A DNA stretch of 64,000 nt from JAPUEK01 sp963815355 (GTDB taxonomy: Bacteria > Pseudomonadota > Alphaproteobacteria > Rhodobacterales > Rhodobacteraceae), in assembly GCA_963815355.1 (NCBI GenBank), contig CAWFGJ010000008.1, forward strand, positions 25,808 to 89,807, in the 5' to 3' direction. Position 1 is the stretch's first letter. Every line of letters begins with the position of its first letter. This document shows positions 31,313 through 40,460 of this stretch, piece by piece. Both the position numbers and the translations under genes were made by a program. The notes under the pieces were generated by a model, which had not been told where the DNA came from, searched no databases, and saw only the letters and a program-made list of their open reading frames with translations.

Positions 31313-34240
31313 TCAGACCTTGTTCTTCAGGGCCATAAGCACAGCAAACGGGTTGTCTGGGTCGATGGGCTTTTCGGGGCGCGGCGGGCGAGCTTCAAAG
31401 CTTTTGCCGCCTTTTGCATCCCGATCACGGTTCGGCTTGCCGTGCTTGCCATCGCCATGCTTGCCGTCATTGGGCTTGCCATCATGCGGCTTTCCATCAT
31501 GCGGCCTGCCGCCACCGGGTTTACCGCCGCCGGGTTTGCCACCGCGACGCTCGCCACCTTCACGTTTTTCGCCCTCTGGACGGGGGGTCCGCTTTTCGCC
31601 TTCGGGGCGCGGGCCACGATCCGCACGCGGCGCGTCACCCTCTTTGCGAGGCGCACGTTCGGGGCGGGGGCCGCGCTCGGGGCGCTGAAACCGCGGCTTG
31701 GGCGCCCAGGTGAAGGTATAGAACACCTCCATCTCGGGGGCGACTTCTTCAGCCGCCGGGGCCTCGGGCATAAACGCAGACTCACCTTCGGGGATCGGCT
31801 GAATCGGCGCGTCCGGGTCAACCGGCGCGATGACCGGAGCCACCACGGATTTGACCTTCGCGCGCTCGCCCTTTTCGCCCTTGTAGCCAAGGCCGCCCAT
31901 CAGATCGTTGAACTGCTCCAAAGTCATACCGGTGATCGACAACATCTCCGGCACCGCTTCGAACCCGACGCGGCTGTCTTTGGTGCGCAAAATATCGGCC
32001 AGACGTTCCAGCATGTCGATGCGTATCGCCCGCACACCCGCCGGATGATATCCAGCAAGCGTGTAATGCATTTTCGGCACTTCGGCGATGTTCGGGATTG
32101 TCACGAGGCCCGGAGGCGGGCTTTCGGGGAATTCGTCCAGCCCATTGGCCAGCGACCACAGCACCAAGCGCAGGCGCGTCGGAGCCGGCTTCAGCAGCAG
32201 CGGCAGAAACACCGTGTACTGACCAAAGCGCACGCCATGCTTTCGCAGCGCAGAGCGCGCTTCCTGATCCAGTTCCTTGACCTCCGCCGCGACGCTGTCG
32301 CGCGGGATCACGCCCAGACCTTCGACCAAACGGTAGGCAAAGCCCCGGGCAAGGCCCGTCAGACCCTCATCGCGACTCATCGCGGCCAGCGGCTCAAACA
32401 ACGCGGCCACGCGGCGGTCGATGAAATGCTGCAGACGGCGGCGGACCTTTTCGGCCACCTCTTCGCCCGCTTCTTCGTCGACGAACGCCTCAACTTGCGG
32501 GCGCAGTGCCTCGGCACCCTTCACCAGCTTGCCGACGGCAAGGGTCCCCCACATCAGGCCCCCCTGCTCGGTAAAATCCATCTCTGTATCGGGGGAGTTG
32601 TAGAACCGATCCCCGCGCAGATGGAATTCCGGGCGCAGCGCCTGCACCGCCGCCTGACGCAGCAGTTGCGCCTCCTCGGGTGATCCGCTGGCATCCTGCC
32701 GGAAACGGAACCCTTCAAGACGGCCAACGAACTCGCCGCTGACCATCACTTCGCCCTTGTCATTCACCTCGGCCACGAGGGTCTCCTTCTGCTTCAATCG
32801 CCGTAACAGAACGCTGGTACGCCGATCAACAAATCTTTGGGTCAGAGCTGCGTGCAACGCATCTGACAGTCGGTCTTCTACAGCGCGCGTCTCGGCGCGC
32901 CAATGACTTTCGTCGTCAACCCAACCTTTGCGCTGCGCGACGTAAGTCCACGTGCGAATATAGGCCAGCCGTTTGGACAAAGTGTCAATGTCACCGCCGG
33001 TTTTGTCGATGCGCGCCACCGCATTTGCCATCCAATCGACGGGTATCCGGGTCTGCGAAAGGCCGCGGCCCGTCAAGAAATCGAAAATCCGGGCAAGCAG
33101 CGTTGCGTGTTCCGGCCCCGAGGTGGACCGGAAGTCTGGCACCCGGCACACATCCCACAGCAGCCTGACGCGCTGCGGGCTCGTGATCTTGTCGCGGACC
33201 TCGGGCATCGCGGACAGGGTTTTAAGCGCCACCACGTCGTCGGCATCGCGCGCACGACTTAGCCACTCGTTGTGGGTCGGCGCCTCCAGCGAGCGGATCA
33301 GCCGATCCACCGTCCCGAATTCCAACGCCTCATTCCGCCAGCTCAGCTTTTTGACCGGCTGAAACCGGTGATTCTCGATCGCCTCTACCACGTCTTCGTC
33401 AAAGGGCCGCGCCTCGCCCGTGACACCGAAAGTGCCCGACTCGGTATGCCGCCCGGCCCGCCCGGCGATCTGTGCAAGCTCATGCGGATGCAGCGCCCGC
33501 ATCCGCCGCCCGTCAAACTTCGAGGTCGAGGCAAAGGCGATGTGCTTGATATCAAGGTTCAGCCCCATGCCGATGGCATCGGTGGCCACAAGATAGTCAA
33601 CGTCACCATTCTGATACAGCGCGACCTGCGCATTGCGGGTGCGCGGCGAAAGTGCGCCCATAACGACGGCACAGCCGCCTTTCGTGCGGCGGATCAATTC
33701 CGCGATGGCATAGACGTTGTCCACCGAAAAACCGACGATGGCCGAACGCTCTGGCATCCGGCTAATCTTTTTTGACCCCGCATAGGTCAGCGTCGAAAAC
33801 CGCTCGCGCTTGTAGAACTGCACGCCCGGCACCAGCGCTGCAATCGCGGGACGCATCGTGTCTGAGCCAAGGAACATCGTCTCGACCAACCCGCGTGCGC
33901 GCAGCAACCGGTCGGTAAAGACGTGACCGCGATCAAGGTCGGCACACAGCTGGATCTCATCTACCGCCACGAAATCCGCGCCGATCTCCAGCGGCATGGC
34001 CTCAACAGTGCAGACCCAGTATTGCGCGCGATCCGGCACGATACGTTCTTCGCCCGTCACCAGCGCCACCACCGACGGGCCACGCTGTGCGACGATCCGG
34101 TCATAGACCTCGCGCGCCAAAAGCCGGAGCGGCAGGCCAATAACCCCTGTCCGGTGCGCCAGCATCCGTTCGATCGCGTGATGGGTTTTGCCGGTATTGG
34201 TCGGCCCGAGGACCGCCGTGACCCTGCGGGTCGCGTCCAT
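31313..34240 (-). CDS. SUV3-like DExH RNA helicase with basic repetitive tail
   Basis: A 975-residue helicase. Walker A VLGPTNTGKTHHAIERML begins near residue 9, the DExH-type box VAVDEIQLCADLDRGHVFTDRLL follows, and motif VI reads AQIAGRAGRHTE. These match the mitochondrial SUV3-type helicases that have alphaproteobacterial homologues. A long central domain is followed by residues about 840-960 rich in Gly, Arg, Lys and Pro, with degenerate tandem HDGKP/NDGKHGDGKHG units. The tail is a likely RNA-binding or protein-docking region. It ends NPFAVLMALKNKV. The start MDATRRVTAVLG was selected because the first helicase strand follows at once. Confidence 0.9.
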   Translation of the reverse strand: MDATRRVTAVLGPTNTGKTHHAIERMLAHRTGVIGLPLRLLAREVYDRIVAQRGPSVVALVTGEERIVPDRAQYWVCTVEAMPLEIGADFVAVDEIQLCADLDRGHVFTDRLLRARGLVETMFLGSDTMRPAIAALVPGVQFYKRERFSTLTYAGSKKISRMPERSAIVGFSVDNVYAIAELIRRTKGGCAVVMGALSPRTRNAQVALYQNGDVDYLVATDAIGMGLNLDIKHIAFASTSKFDGRRMRALHPHELAQIAGRAGRHTESGTFGVTGEARPFDEDVVEAIENHRFQPVKKLSWRNEALEFGTVDRLIRSLEAPTHNEWLSRARDADDVVALKTLSAMPEVRDKITSPQRVRLLWDVCRVPDFRSTSGPEHATLLARIFDFLTGRGLSQTRIPVDWMANAVARIDKTGGDIDTLSKRLAYIRTWTYVAQRKGWVDDESHWRAETRAVEDRLSDALHAALTQRFVDRRTSVLLRRLKQKETLVAEVNDKGEVMVSGEFVGRLEGFRFRQDASGSPEEAQLLRQAAVQALRPEFHLRGDRFYNSPDTEMDFTEQGGLMWGTLAVGKLVKGAEALRPQVEAFVDEEAGEEVAEKVRRRLQHFIDRRVAALFEPLAAMSRDEGLTGLARGFAYRLVEGLGVIPRDSVAAEVKELDQEARSALRKHGVRFGQYTVFLPLLLKPAPTRLRLVLWSLANGLDEFPESPPPGLVTIPNIAEVPKMHYTLAGYHPAGVRAIRIDMLERLADILRTKDSRVGFEAVPEMLSITGMTLEQFNDLMGGLGYKGEKGERAKVKSVVAPVIAPVDPDAPIQPIPEGESAFMPEAPAAEEVAPEMEVFYTFTWAPKPRFQRPERGPRPERAPRKEGDAPRADRGPRPEGEKRTPRPEGEKREGGERRGGKPGGGKPGGGRPHDGKPHDGKPNDGKHGDGKHGKPNRDRDAKGGKSFEARPPRPEKPIDPDNPFAVLMALKNKV

Positions 34241-34259
34241 GTTCCTGCCCTGTCGCCGG

Positions 34260-34820
34260 TTAGAGGTTCTGGCCTTGGGTATCGGCCTCAAGCCGTTTCA
34301 CGGCGTCCAATACCTGCGTCATATGCGGATGTATAGCCAAAGCCGCGCGGTAGACTTCCAAGGCCTTCTGAGGCTTTCCCAATTCTTCGAAGATAGAGCC
34401 AAGCCCGGCCAACGCGCCAAAATGCCGAGGGTTAAGCCGCAGCACATGGGCGATATCCGAAACAGCCGGGCCGAACTGGCCCAGTTGGAAATAGGCGATG
34501 GCCCGCGCATTCCAGCCTTCGGCAAAATCGGGCGCATGGTCAATCAAAGCACTGAAGTGATTGATGGCAACATCGGGATAGCCCTCTTCCATTGCCTGCC
34601 GCCCGCGCTGCAAAAGCAAATCCATCGCCGGAGAGCCGGATTTCGACCACTCGATCCAGATTTCCTCTTCGATCCGCACGGAGGCGGTGGCATCTGCCGT
34701 CAGCAATTTGCCGAACAAATCGTCAAGCTTTGCCGTCTGTGCCGCAGCAGGCCCGCAAAGCACAAAAAGCAGCACCAGTGCCGCAACGATACGATTGTGA
34801 AATGCCTGCCATGCTCTCAT
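34260..34820 (-). CDS. Periplasmic tetratricopeptide-repeat protein
   Basis: A 186-residue protein with signal peptide MRAWQAFHNRIVAALVLLFVLCGPAAAQ. It has about three TPR units: EGYPDVAINHFSALIDHAPDFAEGW, ARAIAYFQLGQFGPAVSDIAHVL and ALAGLGSIFEELGKPQKALEVY. The much longer upstream open frame is rejected because it is antisense to SCP2 and the hydrolase. It follows in the direction of the helicase gene, 20 bases away, and might be cotranscribed. Role unknown. Confidence 0.88.
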   Translation of the reverse strand: MRAWQAFHNRIVAALVLLFVLCGPAAAQTAKLDDLFGKLLTADATASVRIEEEIWIEWSKSGSPAMDLLLQRGRQAMEEGYPDVAINHFSALIDHAPDFAEGWNARAIAYFQLGQFGPAVSDIAHVLRLNPRHFGALAGLGSIFEELGKPQKALEVYRAALAIHPHMTQVLDAVKRLEADTQGQNL

Positions 34821-34884
34821 AACCAGAACGTAACGCAACGCGCGGGAAAGACCAGCCTTCCTGCGTTCACGAAGGAGTTGACTG

Positions 34885-35172
34885 ATGAGCGATGTGATCA
34901 ATACGGCCGTTGAGGCGCTTTCGGCCAAAATGGCGAACGGGTTTGATGGCGTGGCGAAATTCGTCATCCCCGGCGAAGGCGCGATCATGGTGGACACGTC
35001 GGGCGTGCGCGCCGGAGATGAAGACGCGGATGTAACCCTGACCGCCGATGCCGAAGTCTTTCGCGCAATTCTTGAAGGCGAGATGAACGCGACCTCGGCC
35101 TTCATGACGGGCAAGCTTTCGGTTGACGGCTCCATGGGCCTTGCAATGCAGCTTGCCGCGGCGCTGGCGTGA
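34885..35172 (+). CDS. SCP2 sterol-binding domain protein
   Basis: A 95-residue cytoplasmic protein, the size of a single SCP2 domain. Segments GVAKFVIPGEGAIMVDTSGV, DADVTLTADAEVFRAILEGEMNATSAFMTGKLSVDGSMGLAMQLAAAL match the hydrophobic lipid-binding family. It is coupled to the following hydrolase (GTG start overlapping its TGA), suggesting that both act on a lipid or hydrophobic ligand. Confidence 0.92.
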   Translation: MSDVINTAVEALSAKMANGFDGVAKFVIPGEGAIMVDTSGVRAGDEDADVTLTADAEVFRAILEGEMNATSAFMTGKLSVDGSMGLAMQLAAALA

Positions 35173-36104
35173 GCGAGGCACCCTTTCACGCAACCCTCGC
35201 GGATGGGCCGGTGGGCGGCTATGCCCGCTGGCTGAAGGCGTCTGACGGGGTGCGCTTGCGCGTGGGTGTCTGGCCCTTGCCCAAGGCGCGGGGGACGGTG
35301 CTGCTTTTGCCCGGACGAACGGAATACATCGAGAAATATGGCCGCACCGCTGCCGACCTTGCCGCGCGTGGCTTTGCGACGGTGGCCATCGACTGGCGGG
35401 GTCAGGGGCTTGCGGACCGCGCCCTCGCCGACAAAATGTCTGGTCACGTTGACGATTTCGCCGAATATCAGCTCGATTTCGACGCGGTCATCGCTTTTGC
35501 CCGCGCAGAAGGCTTGCCGCAACCGTTCCATATGTTGGCCCATTCGATGGGTGGCTGCATTGGGCTGCGTGCGCTGATGCGCGGTGCCCCGGTGCAATCG
35601 GCGGCTTTCTCGGCGCCGATGTGGGGGATATTGATGGCCGCCTGGATGCGCCCGTTCGCGGTCGCGCTGTCTACCGCCTCTCGCTGGTTTTCCTTTGACA
35701 GCCGTTATGCCCCCGGCACTGGGCCGGGCACTTACGTTATCGATTCCCCCTTTGTCGGCAACACCCTGACCACCGATGCCGAAATGTGGGCCTACATGCG
35801 CGAACAGGCAAAAGCAGCCCCCGCGCTGACCCTTGGCGGCCCCAGCCTTGGCTGGCTGCAAGCCGCGTTGAGCGAATGTCACGCGCTTAGCCTTATGACG
35901 TCGCCATCCTATCCGGTTCTTTGCGGGCTTGGGTCCCAGGAAAAGATAGTTGACGTGGCCCCGATCCACAGCCGCATGGCCCAATGGCCGCAGGGGCGGC
36001 TGGAGATTTACCCGGCCGCAGAGCACGAGGTTCTGATGGAACGGCCGTCGACCCGTGCGGCCTTTACCGACCGGGCCGCTGCCCTGTTTGACGGCGCGGC
36101 TTAA
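35169..36104 (+). CDS. Alpha/beta hydrolase, lysophospholipase L2-like
   Basis: A 311-residue serine hydrolase starting with GTG. The nucleophile elbow HSMGG carries the serine and the oxyanion region LLLPGRTEYIEKYG precedes it. A late acid and His (EHEVLME) complete the triad. The YIEKYG and DWRGQGL pattern is that of PldB-like lysophospholipases. Its stop TAA shares a TTAA with the stop of convergent trgB. Confidence 0.9.
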   Translation: MSEAPFHATLADGPVGGYARWLKASDGVRLRVGVWPLPKARGTVLLLPGRTEYIEKYGRTAADLAARGFATVAIDWRGQGLADRALADKMSGHVDDFAEYQLDFDAVIAFARAEGLPQPFHMLAHSMGGCIGLRALMRGAPVQSAAFSAPMWGILMAAWMRPFAVALSTASRWFSFDSRYAPGTGPGTYVIDSPFVGNTLTTDAEMWAYMREQAKAAPALTLGGPSLGWLQAALSECHALSLMTSPSYPVLCGLGSQEKIVDVAPIHSRMAQWPQGRLEIYPAAEHEVLMERPSTRAAFTDRAAALFDGAA

Positions 36105-37177
36105 GAGCGCAACCGCGCCCGTTCCCGCTGCAACCAGAGGGCAGTCAGGATCAAGGGCGCGTTGCCTGCCTCGCCCGAGGCAACCAGATCCATCAGCGCG
36201 TCAAAGCCGATCAGATGGCCGCGGATATCCTCGGCCTCGCCTGCGACGCCAAAGACCCCCTCCACCCCGTCCGGCAGATCGCAAAGGGCGAGGTAGGAAT
36301 ACAGGAACTCGGCGCAAATGCCCGGCGTTGGATAATACTGTGCGACTGGCAACAGCGCGCCAAGCGTCAGCCCGGCCTCTTCTGTTGCCTCACGCCTTGC
36401 GGCGTCTTCGGGGTGCTCGCCGGGGTCGATCCGACCAGCGATCGCCTCAAGTTGCCAAGGTTGGCGATCGCCACGCGCATAGGGGCCGCTGCGAAACTGC
36501 TCGATCAGCAGCACCCGGTCCCGGCGCGGATCATAGGGGAGCACGGTAACCGCATCCCCTGAAATGAACACCGCACGCCGGACCTGATCACTCATCTCAC
36601 CGTTAAAGCGACGAAAGCGCAGGTCCAACTCTTCGACCGCAAAGAACGCGGCGTAGGGTTCTTGCAATGCCGCGGTCTGGCTGTCTTGCGGCCCAGAGCG
36701 GAAGCGCCGGGTGTTGGGGGCAACCGCCTCGGCCCGCACCCGCGCCGCGCCGCGCACCAAAAGTTGCGGCATCCGGTTACGCAGTTGCGACGGCGCCCTC
36801 GTCCCGAAAAACCGCATCAAATCGTCGGCCACTGCAAGCGCCTCGGCGGCGAAATGCGCCTCCCATGCTTGCTGGTTCCATGTCGTGGCGTCGTGGCCAT
36901 CATCGGCCAGATACAGTGGCACCGCGCCCGTTTCTTCGCGCGCAAGCCCGTGACAGGCCGCGTAGAAATCCAGCCGCTTCAGATCCGCCCCGGTCAGCGT
37001 GCAGCGCGCGCCGTGCACAGCATGTCCCGGATCAACCCGCGCACCAGCGAAAGCACCGCCCCAAAGCGAGCAAAGCCTGTAGCCCCCCCGAACCTCAGGC
37101 TCTAACGCAACCGAACGGCCAATCACGCGGCCCAGAAGCGCTGCATTGGCCAATGGCCCACAAACAAAAAGATCCAT
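36101..37177 (-). CDS. trgB: TrgB-like GGCT/NUDIX fusion hydrolase
   Basis: A 358-residue two-domain protein. Residues 1-130 (MDLFVCGPLANAALLGRVIG) resemble a gamma-glutamylcyclotransferase-like fold. Residues 180-358 are an ADP-ribose-pyrophosphatase-type NUDIX domain with the box GRIDPGEHPEDAARREATEEAGL. In Rhodobacter sphaeroides trgA-trgB were described as tellurite-resistance genes; the pair is recognised here by order and domain content. It follows trgA by two bases. Confidence 0.85.
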   Translation of the reverse strand: MDLFVCGPLANAALLGRVIGRSVALEPEVRGGYRLCSLWGGAFAGARVDPGHAVHGARCTLTGADLKRLDFYAACHGLAREETGAVPLYLADDGHDATTWNQQAWEAHFAAEALAVADDLMRFFGTRAPSQLRNRMPQLLVRGAARVRAEAVAPNTRRFRSGPQDSQTAALQEPYAAFFAVEELDLRFRRFNGEMSDQVRRAVFISGDAVTVLPYDPRRDRVLLIEQFRSGPYARGDRQPWQLEAIAGRIDPGEHPEDAARREATEEAGLTLGALLPVAQYYPTPGICAEFLYSYLALCDLPDGVEGVFGVAGEAEDIRGHLIGFDALMDLVASGEAGNAPLILTALWLQRERARLRS

Positions 37178-37179
37178 GC

Positions 37180-37620
37180 TCAGGGCCAGCGCCGTCCAAC
37201 CCATTCCGTGATCCATCCGCCCAGCACCCCGCCGATCAACAGCGCAACTGGCGTGGCCGGGTGGATCAGCAACTGACCGTTCTTAAGCATCAGGTCAAAG
37301 ATGCCCACCACCGCCTCCATCGGGCCGTCGTAGAGCATCTTCATCGACTTGCGGATCATCTCGTAGATCGAAAAGCCCAAAAGCAACCAAAACAGGATCG
37401 CGACCGAGGTTCGGATGCCGGAACCCATCGCCTCTGTGTACCCGCGCCCCGTCAAGGTGCCCATCACGCGCCAGCCACAAATGAACCCAACCGCGGCCGA
37501 GATTTCGCGGAAATAGCCGATTTGCGTACCTTCGGGCAGGGTCGGGATGAACAGATGCGCCGCCAAGGCCGCGACAAGCGCGAAAAGCACGGCACCGGTT
37601 AGTTTTGCGGCAGTCGGCAT
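37180..37620 (-). CDS. trgA: TrgA family membrane protein
   Basis: A 146-residue protein with about four membrane helices: LTGAVLFALVAALAAHLF near the N-terminus, then ISAAVGFICGW, IRTSVAILFWLLLGF and VALLIGGVLGGWI. The loop YEMIRKSMKMLYDGPMEAVVGIFD is family-like. It sits between cfa (36-base gap) and trgB (2-base gap), so it is probably part of the phrB-cfa operon. Molecular function is unknown. Confidence 0.85.
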   Translation of the reverse strand: MPTAAKLTGAVLFALVAALAAHLFIPTLPEGTQIGYFREISAAVGFICGWRVMGTLTGRGYTEAMGSGIRTSVAILFWLLLGFSIYEMIRKSMKMLYDGPMEAVVGIFDLMLKNGQLLIHPATPVALLIGGVLGGWITEWVGRRWP

Positions 37621-37656
37621 GGACGGTATCCTGTTGCTTTGCTGCCCCGCCGTTGT

Positions 37657-38925
37657 TCAGGGGCGCGTCACCGTGATTTGCGTTACATCACAGTTTCCGC
37701 CGTGAAAGGCCCCAGCACAAGAGGTCAGGTAAAAGTTCCACATGCGCCGGAACCGGTCATCAAAGCCATGCCTCGCCACTTCGGGCCAGCGGGCGTTGAA
37801 AACCTCATGCCAGCGCCGCAAGGTCTGGCTGTAGCTTTCGCCGAATTCGATCGCGCTTCTTACCTTAAGCCCCGCCCGCGCCACCTCTGCCCGCAGCGCC
37901 GTGGGGGACGGCAACATGCCACCGGGGAAGATGTATTTCTGAATGAAGTCAACGCTCTTGCGGTAGGTCTCAAACCGGTCATCGGCCACCGTGATGATCT
38001 GAAGCGTGGCATTCCGCCCCGGCTTCAACCGCTCACGCAGGGTGTCGAAATAGGTGGGCCAATACTTTTCCCCCACCGCCTCGAACATCTCGATCGACGC
38101 GATGCCATCATAGACACCGCGTTCATCACGGTAGTCCTGCAGTTTGATTTCGACGCGGTCTGCAACACCTTCGCGCCGCATCCGTTCGACGGCGTAGTCA
38201 TGTTGCGCCTGACTGATCGTCAAGGCGGTCACTTTCAGGCCCCGCTCCTTTGCGGCATATTCGGCAAACCCACCCCAGCCACAGCCGATCTCCAGCACAT
38301 GATCGCCCGGTTGCGCGCCCATCTGGTCCACCATTGAGGCGTATTTCAGCCGCTGTGCGGCCTCCAGGCTTTCCTGTCCGCTTTGAAACAGGGCAGAGGA
38401 ATAGGTCATGCTGTCATCAAGCCACAACGCGTAGAAATCGTTTCCAAGATCATAGTGGCGCGCAATGTTCTTCTTGGCTTGCCGCCGAGAGTTGGACTGC
38501 ATCCAGAAACGCAGACGCTCATAAGCCCGCACCAAGCCCATACCCGGAAAGCTGTCATAGACCCCGCCATTTCCGTCCTGAATCTGGTCCATGAATGCCT
38601 GAAGGTCGGGCGTGGACCAGCCGCCTTCGACATAGGCCTCGCAAAACCCCAGATCGCCTTCGCGGATCAGGCGGGCAAAGACGTCGGGGTCGTGGATGGT
38701 CAGTTCGGCAACGACGCCCGGCTGCTTGCCCTCGCTGCGAAACCGTCGGCCATCCGGCAAGACGAAATCCAGCCGCCCCTTGTCCATCTTGCGGATGATC
38801 TCAAAGACGGCATTAAAATACCGCGGCAACCCGGTCTGGCCTTGGGTTGTGGTCAACACCTCCATCGCCCCCCTCGCGCTTGTCACGTCCGCCATGAAGG
38901 TTAAAGATTCCAGATCATCCCGCAT
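37657..38925 (-). CDS. cfa: Cyclopropane-fatty-acyl-phospholipid synthase family protein
   Basis: A SAM-dependent lipid methyltransferase of about 422 residues. The segment NIARHYDLGNDFYALWLDDSMTYSSALF is the family substrate region. The SAM motif VLEIGCGWGGFAEYAA is intact, followed by ALTISQAQHDYA and EMFEAVGEKYWPTYF. It follows phrB with the start overlapping the stop region (TGAGTGATG), so a GTG at 38928 is an alternative. In R. sphaeroides a cfa homologue in the same context belongs to the RpoE/ChrR singlet-oxygen response. Confidence 0.93.
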   Translation of the reverse strand: MRDDLESLTFMADVTSARGAMEVLTTTQGQTGLPRYFNAVFEIIRKMDKGRLDFVLPDGRRFRSEGKQPGVVAELTIHDPDVFARLIREGDLGFCEAYVEGGWSTPDLQAFMDQIQDGNGGVYDSFPGMGLVRAYERLRFWMQSNSRRQAKKNIARHYDLGNDFYALWLDDSMTYSSALFQSGQESLEAAQRLKYASMVDQMGAQPGDHVLEIGCGWGGFAEYAAKERGLKVTALTISQAQHDYAVERMRREGVADRVEIKLQDYRDERGVYDGIASIEMFEAVGEKYWPTYFDTLRERLKPGRNATLQIITVADDRFETYRKSVDFIQKYIFPGGMLPSPTALRAEVARAGLKVRSAIEFGESYSQTLRRWHEVFNARWPEVARHGFDDRFRRMWNFYLTSCAGAFHGGNCDVTQITVTRP

Positions 38926-38928
38926 CAC

Positions 38929-40344
38929 TCAAGCCTTTCCTTGCGCATAGGCCGCCAGTGCGCGCGCCCTGCCTTCTGCCAGATCCACCAGAGGCAACGG
39001 ATAGGCCGCCCCCGGTTTCAGTTCCCATGATTTTGGCACCGCCTCAAAGTAGGACAGTGCCTCCGGTCCCGGATTTCGGGACAGTTCGGCCACCCAGCGC
39101 CGTCGATAGATCTGATCGCCGTCAAACTTTTCGGCCTGCCCGGCGGGATTGAAGATGCGGAAGTAGGGCGATGCATCCGGGCCGCAACCCGCAACCCATT
39201 GCCACCCCATTGCATTCGAAGCCGGGTCCCAATCGGTCAGGCAGTCAGCGAACCACGCCTGACCAACGCGCCAGTCAGTCAGCAAATGCTTGGTCAGATA
39301 GCTGGCCACGATCATCCGGGCGCGGTTGTGCATCCGCCCGGTGACATACATCTCGCGCATGGCGGCATCGACAAAGGGCTCACCCGTCTGGCCGCGCCGC
39401 CACCTCTCTGCGTCAGGATTGTCGCCGCGCCACGGAAAATCTTCCCACCCCTCGCGCCAGCTGCGGGTCAGGATATGGGGGGTGTGGTGCATGAGGTGAT
39501 AGGCGAACTCACGCCAGACCACCTCTTTCAGGAAGGTTTCCGCGCCCGGATTGCCCTCTTGCATTGCCCGAAAGCCGGTGGCCCAAAGGCTGCGCGGGCT
39601 GATTTCCCCCCAGGCAAGGTTTTCGGACAGGCCCGAGGTGGCGTCCGCCTGCCCCGGAATATCCCGCTCGGCGGAGTAGGCTGCCATCGGGGCAGCGGCA
39701 AACGCCTCCAGCCGGGCCAAAGCCGCCGCCTCGCCCACCCGTTGCCAAGGACCGACAACCCCCGCGCCGCGCCGCATTCCGGCCGCCAGCGACCATTCAG
39801 CCAAACGCGCCGATTTGGGCCATTCATTGGGCGCAGGCAGGTGGTGCGGTGCGGGTAACGCGCTACCTACGCCCTGCGCCCGACAGGCACGCCAGAAAGG
39901 CGTGAAAACCCGGTAAGGGCCGCCCTGCCCCGTCTCAATTGCCCAAGGCTCATGCAGCAACGCCCCGTGGTGACTTTCGGCCCCAAGACCTGCGGCGCGC
40001 AGACCCGCCTTAACCGCCATATCCCGCCGCTTTGCCGCCGGATCGTAAAGCCGCTGCCAAAAGACCGCCGCCGCCCCGGTTTCTGCACAAAGGGCGGCAA
40101 GCTCAGCCAAAGCCTCGCCCCGGCGCAAGATCAGGCGGCTGCCCATCGCCTCTAAAGCCGCGGAAAACGCCGCAATCGCCAGGCCAAGCCGGAATTTCGC
40201 TGCCGCGCCAAGGGCTTCCGTCTCAGGGTCTAGCACAAATACCGGGATAATCGGCCGCCCAAGCGCCAGCGCTGCCGCAAGTGCGGGATGATCTGCCAAG
40301 CGCAGATCGCGTCGAAACCAAAGCAATACTGGCGCGGTTGCCAT
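38929..40344 (-). CDS. phrB: Deoxyribodipyrimidine photolyase
   Basis: A 471-residue cryptochrome/photolyase family enzyme that repairs UV photodimers in a light-dependent way. The N-terminal antenna domain VLLWFRRDLRLADHPALAAAL is followed by the FAD-binding helical domain with GQTGEPFVDAAMREMYVTGRMHNRARM and ASNAMGWQWVAGCGPDASPYFRIFNP, near-universal class I CPD photolyase motifs. It is the first gene of a leftward phrB-cfa-trgA-trgB run behind an RpoE-like promoter. Confidence 0.97.
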   Translation of the reverse strand: MATAPVLLWFRRDLRLADHPALAAALALGRPIIPVFVLDPETEALGAAAKFRLGLAIAAFSAALEAMGSRLILRRGEALAELAALCAETGAAAVFWQRLYDPAAKRRDMAVKAGLRAAGLGAESHHGALLHEPWAIETGQGGPYRVFTPFWRACRAQGVGSALPAPHHLPAPNEWPKSARLAEWSLAAGMRRGAGVVGPWQRVGEAAALARLEAFAAAPMAAYSAERDIPGQADATSGLSENLAWGEISPRSLWATGFRAMQEGNPGAETFLKEVVWREFAYHLMHHTPHILTRSWREGWEDFPWRGDNPDAERWRRGQTGEPFVDAAMREMYVTGRMHNRARMIVASYLTKHLLTDWRVGQAWFADCLTDWDPASNAMGWQWVAGCGPDASPYFRIFNPAGQAEKFDGDQIYRRRWVAELSRNPGPEALSYFEAVPKSWELKPGAAYPLPLVDLAEGRARALAAYAQGKA

Positions 40345-40365
40345 ACTCTCCCACCCTTTTCAAAG

Positions 40366-40393
40366 GTTTACGCAGCAAAGCCGAAGTGGATCA
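40366..40393 (-). promoter_or_regulatory. RpoE/ChrR (ECF11)-type promoter of phrB-cfa-trgAB
   Basis: On the minus strand TGATCC (40393-40388), 17 bases, then TAAAC (40370-40366), with CG immediately before the TA. This resembles the R. sphaeroides RpoE consensus (TGATCC at -35, TAAGA-like at -10). It lies 22 bases before the phrB start, in the 116-base gap behind the aminotransferase gene. Confidence 0.7.
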
Positions 40394-40460
40394 CTTTCGG
40401 GCCGCGCTTTGCGGAAGAATGCGCGGAGGGCGATTGCGCCCCCCGCCAAGGATCAAGCCG

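Noticed and set aside
34260..36026. Extending the TPR gene to a 588-residue protein
   Set aside because: The extra N-terminal part is antisense to SCP2 and the hydrolase and has no TPR character. A signal peptide starts at the ATG ending at 34820.
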